Source of the DNA: Streptomyces luteolifulvus
Lineage (GTDB): Bacteria; Actinomycetota; Actinomycetes; Streptomycetales; Streptomycetaceae
Reading direction: 5' to 3'
DNA: 64,000 nucleotides
Assembly (NCBI RefSeq): GCF_008806595.1
Contig: NZ_VZRB01000004.1
Span: forward strand, 124,001-188,000
Notes under the pieces: model-generated
Databases searched by the model: none
Told to the model about the DNA's origin: nothing
The model's input: the letters and a program-made list of their open reading frames with translations, nothing else
In this document: piece after piece, positions 63,304 through 64,000 of the stretch
Layout of the letters: the number at the start of each line of letters is the position of its first letter
Numbering within the stretch: the first letter of the stretch is position 1
Program-made: the position numbers and the translations under genes

Positions 63304-63485
63304 TCAGGGGTGATCGGGCCGCTGGTTCGGAGGCGCTGCGTTGCCTTCTCCCCTGCCCTTGTCTGTGCCATGAGCGTGCCCGCCGCCCTGGCCGTCGGTC
63401 TGCCGCGTCTTGACCTGACCGCTGTGCTGCGGTGTGGCACCGCCGTTGTGGCTGCGTACTGTTCGGGCTGCTGACGGTTGGACAC
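63304..63485 (-). pseudogene. small basic protein of cassette copy 2, frameshifted
   Basis: It begins with GTG as SNRQQPEQ, then loses one base and continues SHNGGATPQHSGQVKTRQTD to GNAAPPNQRPDHP and TGA. The intact counterpart is at 43268. The gap of one base falls where copy 1 reads CAGCGACGGAGC. Confidence 0.7.
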
Positions 63486-63548
63486 GCGGGGTCGACGCCC
63501 CGAGTTCCCCGAAGCCGTCGTCCGACTCGTCGGTCTTCCCACTCCGTG

Positions 63549-63956
63549 TCAGCCGGAGAGCAACACGTCCTGGACAGCTCTGACGCGCAGCTCCTCCAGC
63601 GTGTTCATCTGCCGCTCGGCCCGCGCGATCAGTCCGTCGAGCTCCTGCTCGTCGAAGCGACCGTCCGCCTCGGCCAGAGCGCGCAGCGTGCGCCAGCCGA
63701 GTTCCTTGCCCTTCACTCCCAGCCGAAGGAACTCAAGTTCGACCACCAGCGTCAGAGGTGAACGCCTGTAGAGGCGCCCATTGCTCTTGAGGCGCCCCAG
63801 CCGCTCGACCGCCCCGGAAGCTGCGATCTTGTAGCGGCGCTTCGGCACCCCCAGGCTCCGCATGATACGCAGCAGGCTCGCGCGGTCCTCGGCGATCTCG
63901 CCCGCGAGCTGCCGCAGCGGCTCCGCGAACGGCGGGTCGCGATGCGACCGGGCCAT
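63549..63956 (-). CDS. conserved hypothetical protein
   Basis: A 135-residue protein (EDRASLLRIMRSLGVPKRRY, then KGKELGWRTLRALAEADGRF and LDGLIARAERQMNTLEELRV). Helical and without motifs. Proteins like this are common in Streptomyces without known function. Start at ATG 63956. Confidence 0.65.
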   Translation of the reverse strand: MARSHRDPPFAEPLRQLAGEIAEDRASLLRIMRSLGVPKRRYKIAASGAVERLGRLKSNGRLYRRSPLTLVVELEFLRLGVKGKELGWRTLRALAEADGRFDEQELDGLIARAERQMNTLEELRVRAVQDVLLSG

Positions 63957-64000
63957 GAACAGGGAACGTCCGGCTCCGACCGTGGAACCTGCCAGATGGT

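Overview
The window is high-GC actinobacterial DNA and most likely comes from a Streptomyces chromosome arm or large plasmid. The evidence is strong third-position GC bias, frequent GTG starts, ATGA/GTGA gene overlaps, and families typical of the genus: SARP/AfsR-type and LmbU regulators, F420-dependent oxidoreductase, ANTAR and CsbD proteins. I found no tRNA, rRNA or CRISPR array. Broken genes are unusually frequent, which fits an accessory region.

Left third (about 0.3-27.2 kb): a copper/heavy-metal and envelope-stress island. It holds a BlaI-type repressor with an M56 metalloprotease, a BNR-repeat lipoprotein, an SMR exporter, a DUF5134 membrane protein, a cupredoxin lipoprotein, a CopZ-like chaperone, CopA, CsoR, two DUF2933 proteins, a methyltransferase-like membrane protein and an ABC exporter. 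A small Gly/His/Met-rich secreted protein sits beside a two-component system. HtpX, PspAA, PspA and FtsH follow, then a cupredoxin-fused P1B ATPase with a YHS protein, and a third P1B ATPase with a CPD motif. A palindrome close to ACTAAG-N3-CTTAGT recurs in front of several of these genes, and CsoR-type boxes lie at three places. Together they suggest two overlapping regulons. The cupredoxin-ATPase frame has no stop codon before FtsH, so the two form one continuous reading frame that runs over the YHS gene.

Middle (27.2-42.9 kb): a Tat-type FAD oxidoreductase of the berberine-bridge family, then an L-glutamate-oxidase-like flavoenzyme translationally coupled to a ThDP-dependent 2-keto-acid decarboxylase. 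An MFS transporter, a frameshifted AfsR-type regulator joined to a PaiB fragment, an LmbU-family regulator, an HTH/TPR regulator, a MurB paralogue and a 5'-truncated KASIII-like gene follow. This looks like secondary-metabolism territory with decayed members.

Right part (42.9-64 kb): small stress and membrane genes, including GlsB/YeaQ, a 'plasmid stabilization' cassette present twice in opposite orientation, SDR, BrkB/YihY, SRPBCC, PAP2 (frameshifted) and CsbD. A compact operon encodes a HemK2-like methyltransferase, a CDGSH iron-sulfur protein and a probable heme-oxygenase-like diiron enzyme. A molybdopterin oxidoreductase with an N-terminal frameshift is coupled to a ferritin-like helical protein. 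Fragments of ctaD, an IS3 transposase, an ATPase C-terminus, a DUF6766 gene and an Orn/Lys/Arg decarboxylase lie between intact genes.
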